Assembly: GCA_017651645.1 (NCBI GenBank)
Contig: JAGCCO010000017.1
Coordinates: 47,741-111,740 of the forward strand
From: Bacteroidales bacterium
GTDB taxonomy: Bacteria; Bacteroidota; Bacteroidia; Bacteroidales; F082
Reading direction: 5' to 3'
Length of the DNA: 64,000 bases
Part shown: positions 37,682 to 46,305 of the stretch, piece after piece
Layout: the number at the start of each line of letters is the position of its first letter
How positions within the stretch are numbered: position 1 is the stretch's first letter
Program-made: the position numbers and the translations under genes
Notes under the pieces: model-generated
Database searches by the model: none
Seen by the model: the letters and a program-made list of their open reading frames with translations, nothing else
Told to the model about the DNA's origin: nothing

Positions 37682-38440
37682 TTATTTGGTTCCTTCAAAG
37701 TATTTCAACTCCACATCCTTTCCATCAAACACCGCATACGTGAAATCATAAATCCAGTTGCCCACGACAGTAGTCAGAGCATGGTCACCAGTATTGTATT
37801 GCATGGGTTTGTGCTGGTGGCCGAAGACGAAGAAGTCGATGGTCGGGTCAAGTTCCGCCTGCTCTTGGGCGTATTGGTAAAGGCGGGTGTTGGGAATATC
37901 GTCGTAATAACCGCGCTCCACCTCGTTCTTGAGTTTCTTCAGGCGGTGATTGTGCGACCATTTCAAGGCCAAGCCAATGCCAATGTCGGGATGCAACCAT
38001 CGGAACAGCCATTGGTTGAACTTGCATTCAAACAATTTCTTGAGGAACTTGTAACCTTTGTCGCCTGGCCCTCTGCCATCGCCGTGAATGAGGAAGAACT
38101 TTTTGTCTTTGAGGGTCTTGACGATGGGCTCGCGGTGCATTTCAAGGCCAAGTTCGTCATGTAGGTAACCGAAGCTCCATAGGTCATGGTTGCCGATGAA
38201 CATGTGCACGGGAATACCCGCATCAGTGAACTCGGCTAGTTTGCCTTGCAGCCTGACAAAGCCCTTGGGAATCACAGTTTTATACTCGAACCAGAAGTCG
38301 AAAAGGTCACCCATCAGGTAAAGCTCTTCGCAGTCGGGTCGAATCATGTCGAAAAAGCGCAATAGCTTGCGTTCGCGCTCTTGACTGTCCTCAAGCGTGG
38401 GGATGCCCAAATGGAAATCGGTGACGAAATAGACGGCCAT
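37682..38440 (-). CDS. lpxH: UDP-2,3-diacylglucosamine diphosphatase-type metallophosphatase
   Basis: A 252-residue calcineurin-fold phosphatase that makes lipid X in lipid A synthesis. Metal motifs are TDFHLG (LpxH has SDxHL), GDLFDFWFEY, GNHDLW, HGDGRG and GHQHKP. It overlaps pnp by one base, and lpxK of the same pathway is in the operon, supporting the LpxH assignment over other metallophosphatases. Confidence 0.88.
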   Translation of the reverse strand: MAVYFVTDFHLGIPTLEDSQERERKLLRFFDMIRPDCEELYLMGDLFDFWFEYKTVIPKGFVRLQGKLAEFTDAGIPVHMFIGNHDLWSFGYLHDELGLEMHREPIVKTLKDKKFFLIHGDGRGPGDKGYKFLKKLFECKFNQWLFRWLHPDIGIGLALKWSHNHRLKKLKNEVERGYYDDIPNTRLYQYAQEQAELDPTIDFFVFGHQHKPMQYNTGDHALTTVVGNWIYDFTYAVFDGKDVELKYFEGTK

Positions 38441-39276
38441 CAGAACTTAATATCAGCACTACGGCGAATGAGTTCTGTGATGAGGGTAATGAGCTTGGGC
38501 TCCACAGCATTCACTGCCTTGATGACTTCCTCATGCGTGATGGTGACGGTGTGATCCATGCTGTAGATGTTGCCCATGTCGGAGACGATGGACAGGCCGA
38601 AGACAGGCAGTTTGCCTTGACGTGCCACGATGACCTCTGGTGTGGTCGACATGCCAATGGTGTCGGCACCGATGATGCGGAAGTAACGGCACTCAGCAGG
38701 GGTCTCATAGGTCGGGCCAGAGGTGGAGCAATACACGCCATGCTGCACCCAGATGCCTTTTTCCATGGCAATCTCGTCAGCCAACTTGATGAGGCGTCTG
38801 TCGTAAGGTTCGCTCATGTCAGGGAAGCGCTCGCCGAAACGTTCGTCATGGGGACCAATCAAGGGATTGGGCATGGCGTGAATCTGGTCGATGATGATCA
38901 TGATATCACCCACGTGGAAGCTCGGGTTGAGTCCGCCTGCGGCATTGCTGAGGATGAGGAACTGGATGCCTAACTGCATCATCATGCGGATGGGAAAGAC
39001 GACCTCGCTCATCGGATAGCCTTCATAATAGTGGAAGCGGCCTTGCATGGCGATGACTTTACGTCCAGCGATGGTGCCAAATAGCAATTGTCCTTGATGC
39101 CCTTTTACCGTGGAGACGGGAAAACTCGGGATTTCTGAATAGGGGATGGCATATTCCACGGTGATGCCGTTGGCCAAGCCACCTAAGCCAGAACCTAGAA
39201 CAACGCCGACTTCGGGACGGAAGTTGTTGGTTTTCTTGTTGATATACTCAACTGTCGTGAGAATTCTTTCGTACAT
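38440..39276 (-). CDS. Purine-nucleoside phosphorylase
   Basis: A 278-residue trimeric-type PNP that splits purine nucleosides with phosphate. Motifs include VVLGSGLGGLAN (phosphate loop), PVSTVKGHQGQL, MQGRFHYYEGYPM, SNAAGGLNPSF and the C-terminal SIVSDMGN with the base-binding Asn. It sits between lpxK, whose end it overlaps by 29 bases, and lpxH, a conserved-looking but functionally mixed operon. Confidence 0.95.
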   Translation of the reverse strand: MYERILTTVEYINKKTNNFRPEVGVVLGSGLGGLANGITVEYAIPYSEIPSFPVSTVKGHQGQLLFGTIAGRKVIAMQGRFHYYEGYPMSEVVFPIRMMMQLGIQFLILSNAAGGLNPSFHVGDIMIIIDQIHAMPNPLIGPHDERFGERFPDMSEPYDRRLIKLADEIAMEKGIWVQHGVYCSTSGPTYETPAECRYFRIIGADTIGMSTTPEVIVARQGKLPVFGLSIVSDMGNIYSMDHTVTITHEEVIKAVNAVEPKLITLITELIRRSADIKF

Positions 39277-40297
39277 AATTCAATATTTCTTCGTTAAACT
39301 TTTCTTCTTCATGGAAACGCACGTTGACGGGCAAAACGTACAGCGATGCGCATTCAAACTGACAAAGATAAGGAGAATTTGTCAATCGCGCGGCATCTTT
39401 TTCAGTGGTGACGATTATTTTCTTTTCGCCGTTGAGGCTTTCAAAGCGTTTGAGGATGGCTGCCACGTTATTTTCCGTGTAAGCATGATGGTCTGCAAAT
39501 GTCAGATAATCAACGTTTTTATGTCGTTTTTTCAATGCTTCAATAAATGGCTTGGGCTTGGCGATGCCACAAAAAGCCAAAACCGAATCGGCGTTCTCGT
39601 CATCCACTGCTTTTGCCTTTTCGTTTACGGGTTGCAAAGGGGCATATTCCAGATAGGAGAAAAACACCTTTTGATGCTCTTTAGGCTTCAATTTGTTGAT
39701 AATCTGTCGTTTTTCGTCTTCCTTCAGATCCTCTTGCGACTTGCTTACCACAATGATATCAGCGCGTTTTGCAGCAGATTTTACATCGCGCAAAGTGCCC
39801 GCTGGAAAAAGGAAATCATCAGTATAAAGATGCTGGTATTCGGTCAACAGGATGTTTAGTCCTGCGCTGATGCTCCGGTGCTGGAAGGCATCGTCCAAAA
39901 GAATGACTTCGGGATAATATGTGCTTGTCATCAGTTTGCGAACACCATTCACGCGGTCTTCGTCCACCGCCACCATGATTCCTGGAAACTTCTTGAAATA
40001 TTGCAGTGGCTCGTCGCCCAAATCTTCGTAAGTGCTTGTGCTTTCTGCCTGTTTGAAGCCTTTCGTTTTCCTGCCATAGCCTCTGCTTAAGGTCGCCACA
40101 TGGTAATCGTTCTTCAAAAGACAGATAAGGTATTCCGTATGCGGTGTTTTTCCCGTACCGCCAAGGTTGAGGTTGCCCACACATATCACGGGCTTTTCGA
40201 ATCGTGTGGTTTTCAAGATGTGCCAATCGTAGAGCTTGTGTCTGATTGCCAGCACAATATGATAAAAAAGCGATATAGGCAAAAGCAAAATTCTCAT
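39248..40297 (-). CDS. lpxK: Tetraacyldisaccharide 4'-kinase
   Basis: A 349-residue inner-membrane-associated kinase adding the 4' phosphate to lipid A. After a hydrophobic start (MRILLLPISLFYHIVLAI) comes the P-loop GNLNLGGTGKTP near 41-52, then VATLSRGYGRKTKGF and ILLDDAFQHRSI. The frame is open further upstream to 40402, but a -7 box at 40307-40314 lies in between, so the ATG at 40297 is the start. First gene of lpxK-pnp-lpxH. Confidence 0.93.
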   Translation of the reverse strand: MRILLLPISLFYHIVLAIRHKLYDWHILKTTRFEKPVICVGNLNLGGTGKTPHTEYLICLLKNDYHVATLSRGYGRKTKGFKQAESTSTYEDLGDEPLQYFKKFPGIMVAVDEDRVNGVRKLMTSTYYPEVILLDDAFQHRSISAGLNILLTEYQHLYTDDFLFPAGTLRDVKSAAKRADIIVVSKSQEDLKEDEKRQIINKLKPKEHQKVFFSYLEYAPLQPVNEKAKAVDDENADSVLAFCGIAKPKPFIEALKKRHKNVDYLTFADHHAYTENNVAAILKRFESLNGEKKIIVTTEKDAARLTNSPYLCQFECASLYVLPVNVRFHEEEKFNEEILNYVRKNSHDS

Positions 40298-40306
40298 TGT
40301 AGGGGT

Positions 40307-40334
40307 CAAAATTAGATAAAATTTGCTAATTTTG
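40307..40334. promoter_or_regulatory. Back-to-back -7 boxes for lpxK and the Nif3 gene
   Basis: CAAAATTA at 40307-40314 is TAATTTTG on the minus strand (lpxK), and TAATTTTG at 40327-40334 serves the plus-strand gene at 40352. The boxes are only 12 bases apart, so the two RNA polymerases must compete for the same DNA. Confidence 0.6.
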
Positions 40335-40351
40335 AGCCAAATTTTGATAAT

Positions 40352-41458
40352 ATGCTTGTAAAAGATATTTTGAACTGCATCACCGAGGTGGCGCCATTGC
40401 AATGGCAGGAGAGCTATGACAACGCTGGCCTACAGGTGGGTGACCTCAATGCGGAAGTCCGTAAAGCCTTAATTTGCTTGGATATCACCGAGGAAGTCGT
40501 TGACGAAGCCATTGCCAAACACTGTGACCTCATCATCAGCCACCACCCTTTGATTTTCCGAGGCTTGAAGCATTTGACACCCGAGACATACATCGAGCGT
40601 GCCGTGATGAAGGCCATCAAGCATGACATCGCCATGATTTCGATGCACACCAATTTGGACAACAGCTATTTGGGCGTGAGTCGCGTGTTGGCAGAGCGTT
40701 TGGGCCTGAAAAACCTGCACATTTTGCAGCCTTTTGAGAATAATCTGAAGAAACTCGTGGTCTTTGTCCCGATTACAGCTGCCGAAGAGGTACGTCAGGC
40801 CATGTTTGACGCGGGTGCCGGCTGCATTGGCAATTACGACTCGTGCAGCTTTAACGCTCAGGGAAAAGGCTCGTTTAAGGCAGGAGAATCGGCGCATCCC
40901 TACGTGGGCGAAGTTGGCAAGGTGCATTTCGAGGACGAGGTGCGTATTGAGACCGTAGTGCCTAAGCACGCCTTGAATCAGGTGGTCGCCGCCATGCTGA
41001 AGGTGCACCCCTATGAGGAGGTAGCCTACGATGTATTTGCCCTCGAAAACGAGTTCCCACTGGCCGGTGCCGGCATGGTGGGTGAGTTTGACAATGCGAT
41101 GGAGGAGAACGCTTTTCTTGCGCTAGTTGCCGATACTATTGGCTCGCCCTGCCTGCGTCATTCCGCCTTGACGGGTCGCAAGATCCGGATAGTGGCGCTC
41201 TGTGGCGGCTCGGGAAGCCCGTTCATGCCCGAAGCCCTGCGCCAAAAAGTGGATGCTTACCTCACCGCCGACATCAAATACCATGACTTTTTCGTTCCGG
41301 AAGGTAACATCCTGCTTGTCGACGGCGGACATTTCGAGACGGAACAATTCACGAAAGAATTATTATGTGATTTGATTCGGAAAAAATTTCCTACCTTTGC
41401 AGCCGAAATTGCCGAAACGAAGACAAATTCGGTCCATTATTTTGTAAAAAATAAGTAA
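40352..41458 (+). CDS. Nif3/YbgI family dinuclear metal centre protein
   Basis: A 368-residue hexamer-type protein. Metal ligands lie in HHPLIFRGLKHLTP, MHTNLDNS and the C-terminal DGGHFETEQF. A PII-like domain (VFVPITAAEEVRQAMFDAGAG, HPYEEVAYDV) is inserted in the middle, as in the long form. Often annotated GTP cyclohydrolase 1 type 2, but the physiological role is unsettled. The next gene is 7 bases on; their pairing is common in this phylum. Confidence 0.92.
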   Translation: MLVKDILNCITEVAPLQWQESYDNAGLQVGDLNAEVRKALICLDITEEVVDEAIAKHCDLIISHHPLIFRGLKHLTPETYIERAVMKAIKHDIAMISMHTNLDNSYLGVSRVLAERLGLKNLHILQPFENNLKKLVVFVPITAAEEVRQAMFDAGAGCIGNYDSCSFNAQGKGSFKAGESAHPYVGEVGKVHFEDEVRIETVVPKHALNQVVAAMLKVHPYEEVAYDVFALENEFPLAGAGMVGEFDNAMEENAFLALVADTIGSPCLRHSALTGRKIRIVALCGGSGSPFMPEALRQKVDAYLTADIKYHDFFVPEGNILLVDGGHFETEQFTKELLCDLIRKKFPTFAAEIAETKTNSVHYFVKNK

Positions 41459-41465
41459 TCACAAT

Positions 41466-42473
41466 ATGGCTAAGAAAGAAAACAAAGAGGTTGCTGAGGT
41501 GACGGAAGTTACTGAAGTAAAAGAAGTTAAAGAAACCAAGAAGGCAACGAAGAAAACGACTAAGGCAACAGCTGAGCCCGAGGTGAAGGAAGAGGCCGTT
41601 GAAGAAAAGAAAACTAAGAAGACGACCAAAAAGGCTGCAAAAGCTGAGACTGAGGCTGAACCAAAAGCTGAAGCTCCCCAAGAGGAGGCTCCTGTTGTGA
41701 AAGAAGAAGCCCCCAAACCGGTGGAAGATCCGGTGGAAGTGAGCGTCGAGCAGAAACTGGTGGCGCTTTATACCTTGCAACAGGTCGACTCCAAGATTGA
41801 TGAGATCCGTGCCTACCGTGGTAACCTGCCGCTTGAGATTCAGGATATGGAAGACGAAATCGCGGGCTTGGAAACGCGAATCTCCAACTTCAAGGAGGAA
41901 AGCAAGAAGCACCAGAAAGACATCTCTGATTTTAAAATCAAGATCAAGGAAACGGAAGCGTTGATTAAGAAATATGAGGAACAGCAGAACAACGTCCGCA
42001 ACAACCGCGAATATGACTCGCTGACCAAAGAGATTGAGTATCAACAGCTTGATAACCAGCTTTCCGAGAAACGCATCAGAGAGATTACCGCTAAGGATAA
42101 CGAAGTGGCTGCCAAGGTGGCTGAAGCTCAGATGCGTCTCGCCGAACTGAAGTCTTCATTGAATGAAAAGAAGGACGAACTGCATTCGTTGGTGGAAGGC
42201 ACCGAGAAAGAGGAGGAACAACTTCTGCAACGCTCGGCCGAGTGTGAGAAGCTGGTTGAAGATCGCCTTTTGGTCGCCTACAAGCGCATCCGCAAGAACG
42301 CCCGCAACGGTCTGGCTGTGGTCGGCATCTTCGATGAGGCTTGCGGTGGCTGCTTCAACCGCATCCCGCCCCAACACCAGTTGGACATCTGCACGCACAA
42401 GAAAATCATCGTTTGCGAGTATTGCGGCCGTATCCTTGTCGACAAAGGAATCATTGCCCAGTACAACGCTTGA
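41466..42473 (+). CDS. Coiled-coil C4 zinc-ribbon protein with charged N-terminal extension
   Basis: A 335-residue protein of the zf-RING_7/CT398 type. The first ~85 residues are a low-complexity Lys/Glu/Ala/Thr tail (TKKATKKTTKATAEPEVKEE). A long antiparallel coiled coil follows (about 90-280), then a C4 zinc ribbon with CGGC and CEYC. Relatives are thought to act as scaffolds; the function is unknown. Co-transcribed with the Nif3 gene. The tail is much longer than in many homologues and is histone H1-like in composition. Confidence 0.85.
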   Translation: MAKKENKEVAEVTEVTEVKEVKETKKATKKTTKATAEPEVKEEAVEEKKTKKTTKKAAKAETEAEPKAEAPQEEAPVVKEEAPKPVEDPVEVSVEQKLVALYTLQQVDSKIDEIRAYRGNLPLEIQDMEDEIAGLETRISNFKEESKKHQKDISDFKIKIKETEALIKKYEEQQNNVRNNREYDSLTKEIEYQQLDNQLSEKRIREITAKDNEVAAKVAEAQMRLAELKSSLNEKKDELHSLVEGTEKEEEQLLQRSAECEKLVEDRLLVAYKRIRKNARNGLAVVGIFDEACGGCFNRIPPQHQLDICTHKKIIVCEYCGRILVDKGIIAQYNA

Positions 42474-42496
42474 TCAAAGTGATGCAAGATTATCTT

Positions 42497-42522
42497 AAGG
42501 CTGTCTTCGGACAGCCTTTTTT
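42497..42522 (+). terminator. Terminator with a TTCG tetraloop
   Basis: AAGGCTGTC and GACAGCCTT form a 9-bp stem with a TTCG loop followed by a T-run. It ends the Nif3/zinc-ribbon operon just before the converging porin gene. Confidence 0.9.
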
Positions 42523-42525
42523 CGT

Positions 42526-43977
42526 TTAGAACCGAACTTTGAGGGTGATGCCGAAATTATTTTTGAATTGCTTCTGCGTGATAGGCTCGATGCCTAACTC
42601 ACCGGCATCGTATAAATAAAGGAAGGATTGCCCGTAAGTCAGCTCGTAGGCGAAATCGAAGGTGGTGGCTTCTGAAATCGGGATGCTGATGCCACAAGAA
42701 GCCTTTTTGACGCTGCCGCCTTTCTCGCCGAGGCCGAAAGGACTGCCGTAATAGGCTGCCCCTAACCTCAGATAGGAAGTTCCTAACGACCATTCGCTGC
42801 CTGTGCGGAAGTTGAATGTCTTTCCATATGTGTTTTTGATGCTTTCATTGACAGTGCTATAGTCGTAGTCGTCGGCCTTGAAACGAGCTGCACCAAAGTT
42901 GGTGTACTCCGCGTCTATACTGATCATACCTTGCTGTCCGATGATGAAAGCCATACTGCCTACCCATTTCAACGGACTGTAGAAGGTGTATTCGTAGTTG
43001 GATTCCGGACTGATGTATTTCTGTGTGATATGGTCGATTTGGGACTCGGTCTCGGTCTGCCACGATTCGTCAAAGTTGTAGATGCAGGGGGAATGGAAGG
43101 CCGCACCCAAACGAAGCCAACGGTTGGCATGGAAGATGAATCCGAGTTTCACGTTGCCACCTAAGGCGTTGCTGCTGAGGTCTTCCTTGAAATTCCATTG
43201 GTCGAATGCCGTGTCGGTGCCTTCAACACGGTTTTCTTGAAAAACCTTTGTCCCATAGCGTTTTATATGGGTCAAATTGGCGCTGACCCCAACGAAAAGG
43301 CAGTCTGAAAAGTTGGCGCTACCGGCAAAGGACCATTCCTCGGAGCGGCCCTTGAAGTGGTTTTCCTGACTTTGCCAGATGTTGCCTTGCGGGACGGGAC
43401 TGCTGTAATAGTCCCCATGGTTATCGTGATAGAGGTCGATGAGATTGGTGCTCCTGGCAGGGAATATGGTATAAGGGAAGGCATCTTGCAAATCGTATTG
43501 AGAATAGCCGTCAACTTGGGCAAGGTAATCGTCAATCTTGGAACTTGTGGGGTTGATACCTTTGGCATAGCTATGGATGTTGAAGTCGTTGGTGCGGGTA
43601 AGCCCGATGCCGAATTGGGTATATCGTAAAGGCTTGTAGTTGCTCCTTTGTTTGGTGCTCACATAGTCAAGGTTGGGAATGGAAAGGCGCATCTTGTTGG
43701 CACTGTTGGCAGTTCCATAATAGGTGGATCTTTGGTAGTTATCCATTAAATTGAAGGTAGTGGCGAACTCATTGCTGCGATAGATGCCCATACCTGCCGG
43801 GTTGATGCAGACGGCCGTCATGTCGCCACCTACGGCACCCATGGCATTGCCCATGCCCATGGCTTTGGCTGTACCTTGATAGTAGGTCTGCGAATACAGA
43901 TAGGCATCATCGTTGCCCTGACCGAACAGCATGACGGTGAACAGCATCGCGAGTGTGGTGGTTAGGATTCTCTTCAT
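42526..43977 (-). CDS. FadL/OmpP1-like outer membrane protein
   Basis: A 483-residue protein with signal peptide MKRILTTTLAMLFTVMLFGQ. The start of the mature part (YYQGTAKAMGMGNAMGAVGGDMTAVCINPAGMGIYR) is the typical hatch region of FadL-family transporters. The rest is beta-rich and ends in the outer-membrane signature aromatic residue (ITLKVRF). FadL-family porins take up hydrophobic compounds; the cargo is unknown. Its -7 box overlaps the terminator of the gene upstream. Confidence 0.85.
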   Translation of the reverse strand: MKRILTTTLAMLFTVMLFGQGNDDAYLYSQTYYQGTAKAMGMGNAMGAVGGDMTAVCINPAGMGIYRSNEFATTFNLMDNYQRSTYYGTANSANKMRLSIPNLDYVSTKQRSNYKPLRYTQFGIGLTRTNDFNIHSYAKGINPTSSKIDDYLAQVDGYSQYDLQDAFPYTIFPARSTNLIDLYHDNHGDYYSSPVPQGNIWQSQENHFKGRSEEWSFAGSANFSDCLFVGVSANLTHIKRYGTKVFQENRVEGTDTAFDQWNFKEDLSSNALGGNVKLGFIFHANRWLRLGAAFHSPCIYNFDESWQTETESQIDHITQKYISPESNYEYTFYSPLKWVGSMAFIIGQQGMISIDAEYTNFGAARFKADDYDYSTVNESIKNTYGKTFNFRTGSEWSLGTSYLRLGAAYYGSPFGLGEKGGSVKKASCGISIPISEATTFDFAYELTYGQSFLYLYDAGELGIEPITQKQFKNNFGITLKVRF

Positions 43978-43990
43978 GGCTTTGAAATAA

Positions 43991-44031
43991 AAAAGACTAC
44001 CTTGCTATTTAAACTGCAAAGGTAGTCTTTT
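43991..44031 (-). terminator. Terminator of the Tyr/His-rich lipoprotein gene, overlapping the next promoter
   Basis: AAAAGACTACCTT pairs with AAGGTAGTCTTTT across a 15-base loop, 30 bases after the stop at 44061 on the minus strand. Confidence 0.75.
44017..44024 (-). promoter_or_regulatory. -7 promoter box of the FadL-like gene inside a terminator stem
   Basis: The reverse strand reads TACCTTTG followed by CAG, a full match, lying in the 5' arm (minus sense) of the terminator just described, 40 bases before the porin start. Confidence 0.6.
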
Positions 44032-44060
44032 ATTTTCAACTTTTCGGGTTCGGCGGTAAT

Positions 44061-45419
44061 TTATCTTCTGCCGCCGCCACCGCCTGAGCTGCGACCGCCG
44101 CCTGAGCTGTGGCTACCACCTGAACTGTGGCTGCCGCCTGAGCTCGAGCCACGGCTTCCACCGCTGTAGCTGCCGCTGCTTGAGCTACGGCTTGAGCTTG
44201 ACGAGGAGCTTCTCGAAGGCGAGCTGCTTCTGTTGTAGCTGCCGCTTGACGAGTTGCCTCTGTTGTAGGAGCCGCTTGAGCTGTTGCTTCTGTTGTAGCT
44301 TCCGCTTGAAGAGTTGCTCCTGTTGGTGCCTGAAGTGGAGGGACGCGATGTGTTGCCCTGCGGACGCACGTACTCTGAACTGGAGCGCGAAGGACGGCTG
44401 TTGTTAGGCGAGGTGTAGCTTTGACGTTCGCCGCTTTGGCTGCCTGTGCGGGCGTTGCCTGAGCTGGAGGGACGGCTTGTTGAAGCGTTGCCCGTGCGGC
44501 CGCTAGCGCTTGCCGAAGGCCTGTTGCTCACGGTCGGCCTGGTGCGGCTTGTGCTGCTGCCGACGCGTCCGGTCGAGGCGCTGCCTGCGGTGGGACGGCT
44601 CGACATGCTGCCTTCAGTCCGGCCAGTAGTGGCGCCGTTGTTGACACGGCCCGACATGCTGCCTGCGTTATGGCTGCCTTGGCGACCGTCATTTGCCAAG
44701 CTGTGGCTCAAGGAGCCGTTGACGCCGTTGTTGCCATGTCGCACGCTGGCTACATAGCTGGCCAAGCCGCCTCCGTTTCCGCCGTTGTGATGGCCTCCGC
44801 CGTGGTGACCATCCCAATGGTGATGCGGGTGATGCCAGTAGTGGTTGTGATAACCCCAGCCGTAGGCCCAATAGGGATCATAGCCCCAATAGCTATAGTA
44901 GTAAGGATATCCCCAATACCAGTTCCAGCTCCAATAGCTGCTCCAATAAGGACGATAGTACCAGCTGTAATAATAGCTCGGGTAGTAGTCCCAATAGAAG
45001 GGGTCGTAGCTGTTGACATAGACATAGGTGTCACCGCCCGTGTAGTAATCATCGTAATAGTCTCTCGTAGAGGAGGCCTGTGTGCCGAAACGCTTGATGC
45101 GGCTAGCGAAGTCGGCATCGTAATAGGTCTCGGTGGTGGTGTAAACCACACCGTTGGTGTCGGTCACGGTCTCCGTGGTCTGATAGACGGGTTCGGCATT
45201 GCTGACGTAATTCTTGTTGTCGGAATAGTAGGCTTGATAGTCGTATTCCGAGCTGCTGCTGATGCTGGGGCTCACGTATGAGCCGTTGCCCGTAGTCAAA
45301 CGCTCACTATTGTTGCCATAAGGGGAGTAGTAAGTGTCGTCTTTTGCAACATGACGGTTCGCCGAGCAGCTGACAAAGGCCATCAAGGCAATGATCGGGA
45401 TGAGTCTTAACGCTTTCAT
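44061..45419 (-). CDS. Low-complexity Tyr/Trp/His- and Ser/Gly/Arg-rich lipoprotein
   Basis: A 452-residue exported protein with signal peptide ending FVSC (lipobox Cys18). Residues ~20-120 are Tyr/Ser-rich. About 125-200 is an extreme aromatic block (WDYYPSYYYSWYYRP, WNWYWGYPYYYSYWGY). A His/Gly patch follows (HHPHHHWDGHHGGGHH), and the last ~200 residues are Ser/Arg/Gly/Asn with near-tandem SSSGSYNRSN units and a final Gly-rich tail. No enzyme domain is present. Similar short-repeat lipoproteins occur in Bacteroidales with unknown function; metal or glycan binding by the aromatic/His part is only a guess. Confidence 0.75.
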   Translation of the reverse strand: MKALRLIPIIALMAFVSCSANRHVAKDDTYYSPYGNNSERLTTGNGSYVSPSISSSSEYDYQAYYSDNKNYVSNAEPVYQTTETVTDTNGVVYTTTETYYDADFASRIKRFGTQASSTRDYYDDYYTGGDTYVYVNSYDPFYWDYYPSYYYSWYYRPYWSSYWSWNWYWGYPYYYSYWGYDPYWAYGWGYHNHYWHHPHHHWDGHHGGGHHNGGNGGGLASYVASVRHGNNGVNGSLSHSLANDGRQGSHNAGSMSGRVNNGATTGRTEGSMSSRPTAGSASTGRVGSSTSRTRPTVSNRPSASASGRTGNASTSRPSSSGNARTGSQSGERQSYTSPNNSRPSRSSSEYVRPQGNTSRPSTSGTNRSNSSSGSYNRSNSSSGSYNRGNSSSGSYNRSSSPSRSSSSSSSRSSSSGSYSGGSRGSSSGGSHSSGGSHSSGGGRSSGGGGGRR

Positions 45420-45516
45420 TTTATTGAGTTTTTATTCTGTTTTCTGATGGAAAATACTGACCAAAACTTTACAAATTTCATACCAAAAACCATGTTTTCT
45501 CAGATGTTTTTCAAAA

Positions 45517-46305
45517 TTATTGCATTTTTATGACCTGCCCATCGTTTTCGCATTGCTGTGAGATCCATGGGTTGCCTCTATAATACACGTTTCCAATGCT
45601 GTAGAGCCAGACACGAAGACCGGTTCTGGCCCAAACGTAAGCGTCGTTGGTGGAATGCGACTGCACCCTGACGAAGTTGGATTCCAAGGTCTCGGCATGG
45701 ACGACACCATAACTCCGCATGATGATCTCAGTATAGCCTGAGATGCCTCTCATGGTGACTTTGGAGGTGCCGTTGTTGAACTGGTTTTTCACCACATTGC
45801 AGTTGAAGGTCAAGTCGATGTCGCCGCAACCTTCATAGATGCTGAGGAAGAAACTTCGGTTCCAAAGGGTGTCAATGCCGAATTCCGTTGAGTCTACAGC
45901 CAACTCTCCGATGCCTTTGATAGAGTCGGTGCAAAGCAGGTCGCCGATGGAGGCATATTTGATTTCGCGCAGGCTGTCGTAGTAAACCGTCAGGTTAATG
46001 TCGTAGTCGTAGCTGCGAAGCCAGTTGTATTCGTTCTTGTTTTTGATGAAAAGCGTGTCACCCTCGATTTCGGTCGTCACCTTACTGATGAGGTTCTCGG
46101 GACAAGTCAGTTCAATATGGGGATAATTGTCGTGTACCAACATGACATTCACGTTGTTGAACATGGATATGGTGTTGAACCTTTGGCCGAGACTGCGCTG
46201 TTCGGTGACGAGCTCCCCGTTGTTGAAGAGCTGGTCCATCTTGCTGCATGAGGCGGTCAGCAGGCTAACGAGGGAAAACAGGATTACGATGTGTTTTCTT
46301 TTCAT
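45517..46305 (-). CDS. GIN-domain (DUF2807-type) lipoprotein
   Basis: A 262-residue exported lipoprotein with signal peptide MKRKHIVILFSLVSLLTASC. The body is a repeated right-handed beta pattern beginning FNTISMFNNVNVMLVHDN and continuing with EIEGDTLFIKNKN and ELAVDSTEFG, matching the head GIN/DUF2807 adhesin-like domain. The longer upstream frame to 46500 is the antisense of nothing useful; the ATG at 46305 opens a proper signal peptide and overlaps the end of the PagL-like gene by 41 bases. Confidence 0.8.
   Translation of the reverse strand: MKRKHIVILFSLVSLLTASCSKMDQLFNNGELVTEQRSLGQRFNTISMFNNVNVMLVHDNYPHIELTCPENLISKVTTEIEGDTLFIKNKNEYNWLRSYDYDINLTVYYDSLREIKYASIGDLLCTDSIKGIGELAVDSTEFGIDTLWNRSFFLSIYEGCGDIDLTFNCNVVKNQFNNGTSKVTMRGISGYTEIIMRSYGVVHAETLESNFVRVQSHSTNDAYVWARTGLRVWLYSIGNVYYRGNPWISQQCENDGQVIKMQ

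Noticed and set aside
44670..45281. 203-codon plus-strand frame rich in Val/Ile/Ala
   Set aside because: It is the antisense reading of the Tyr/His-rich lipoprotein and has artefact-like low complexity.
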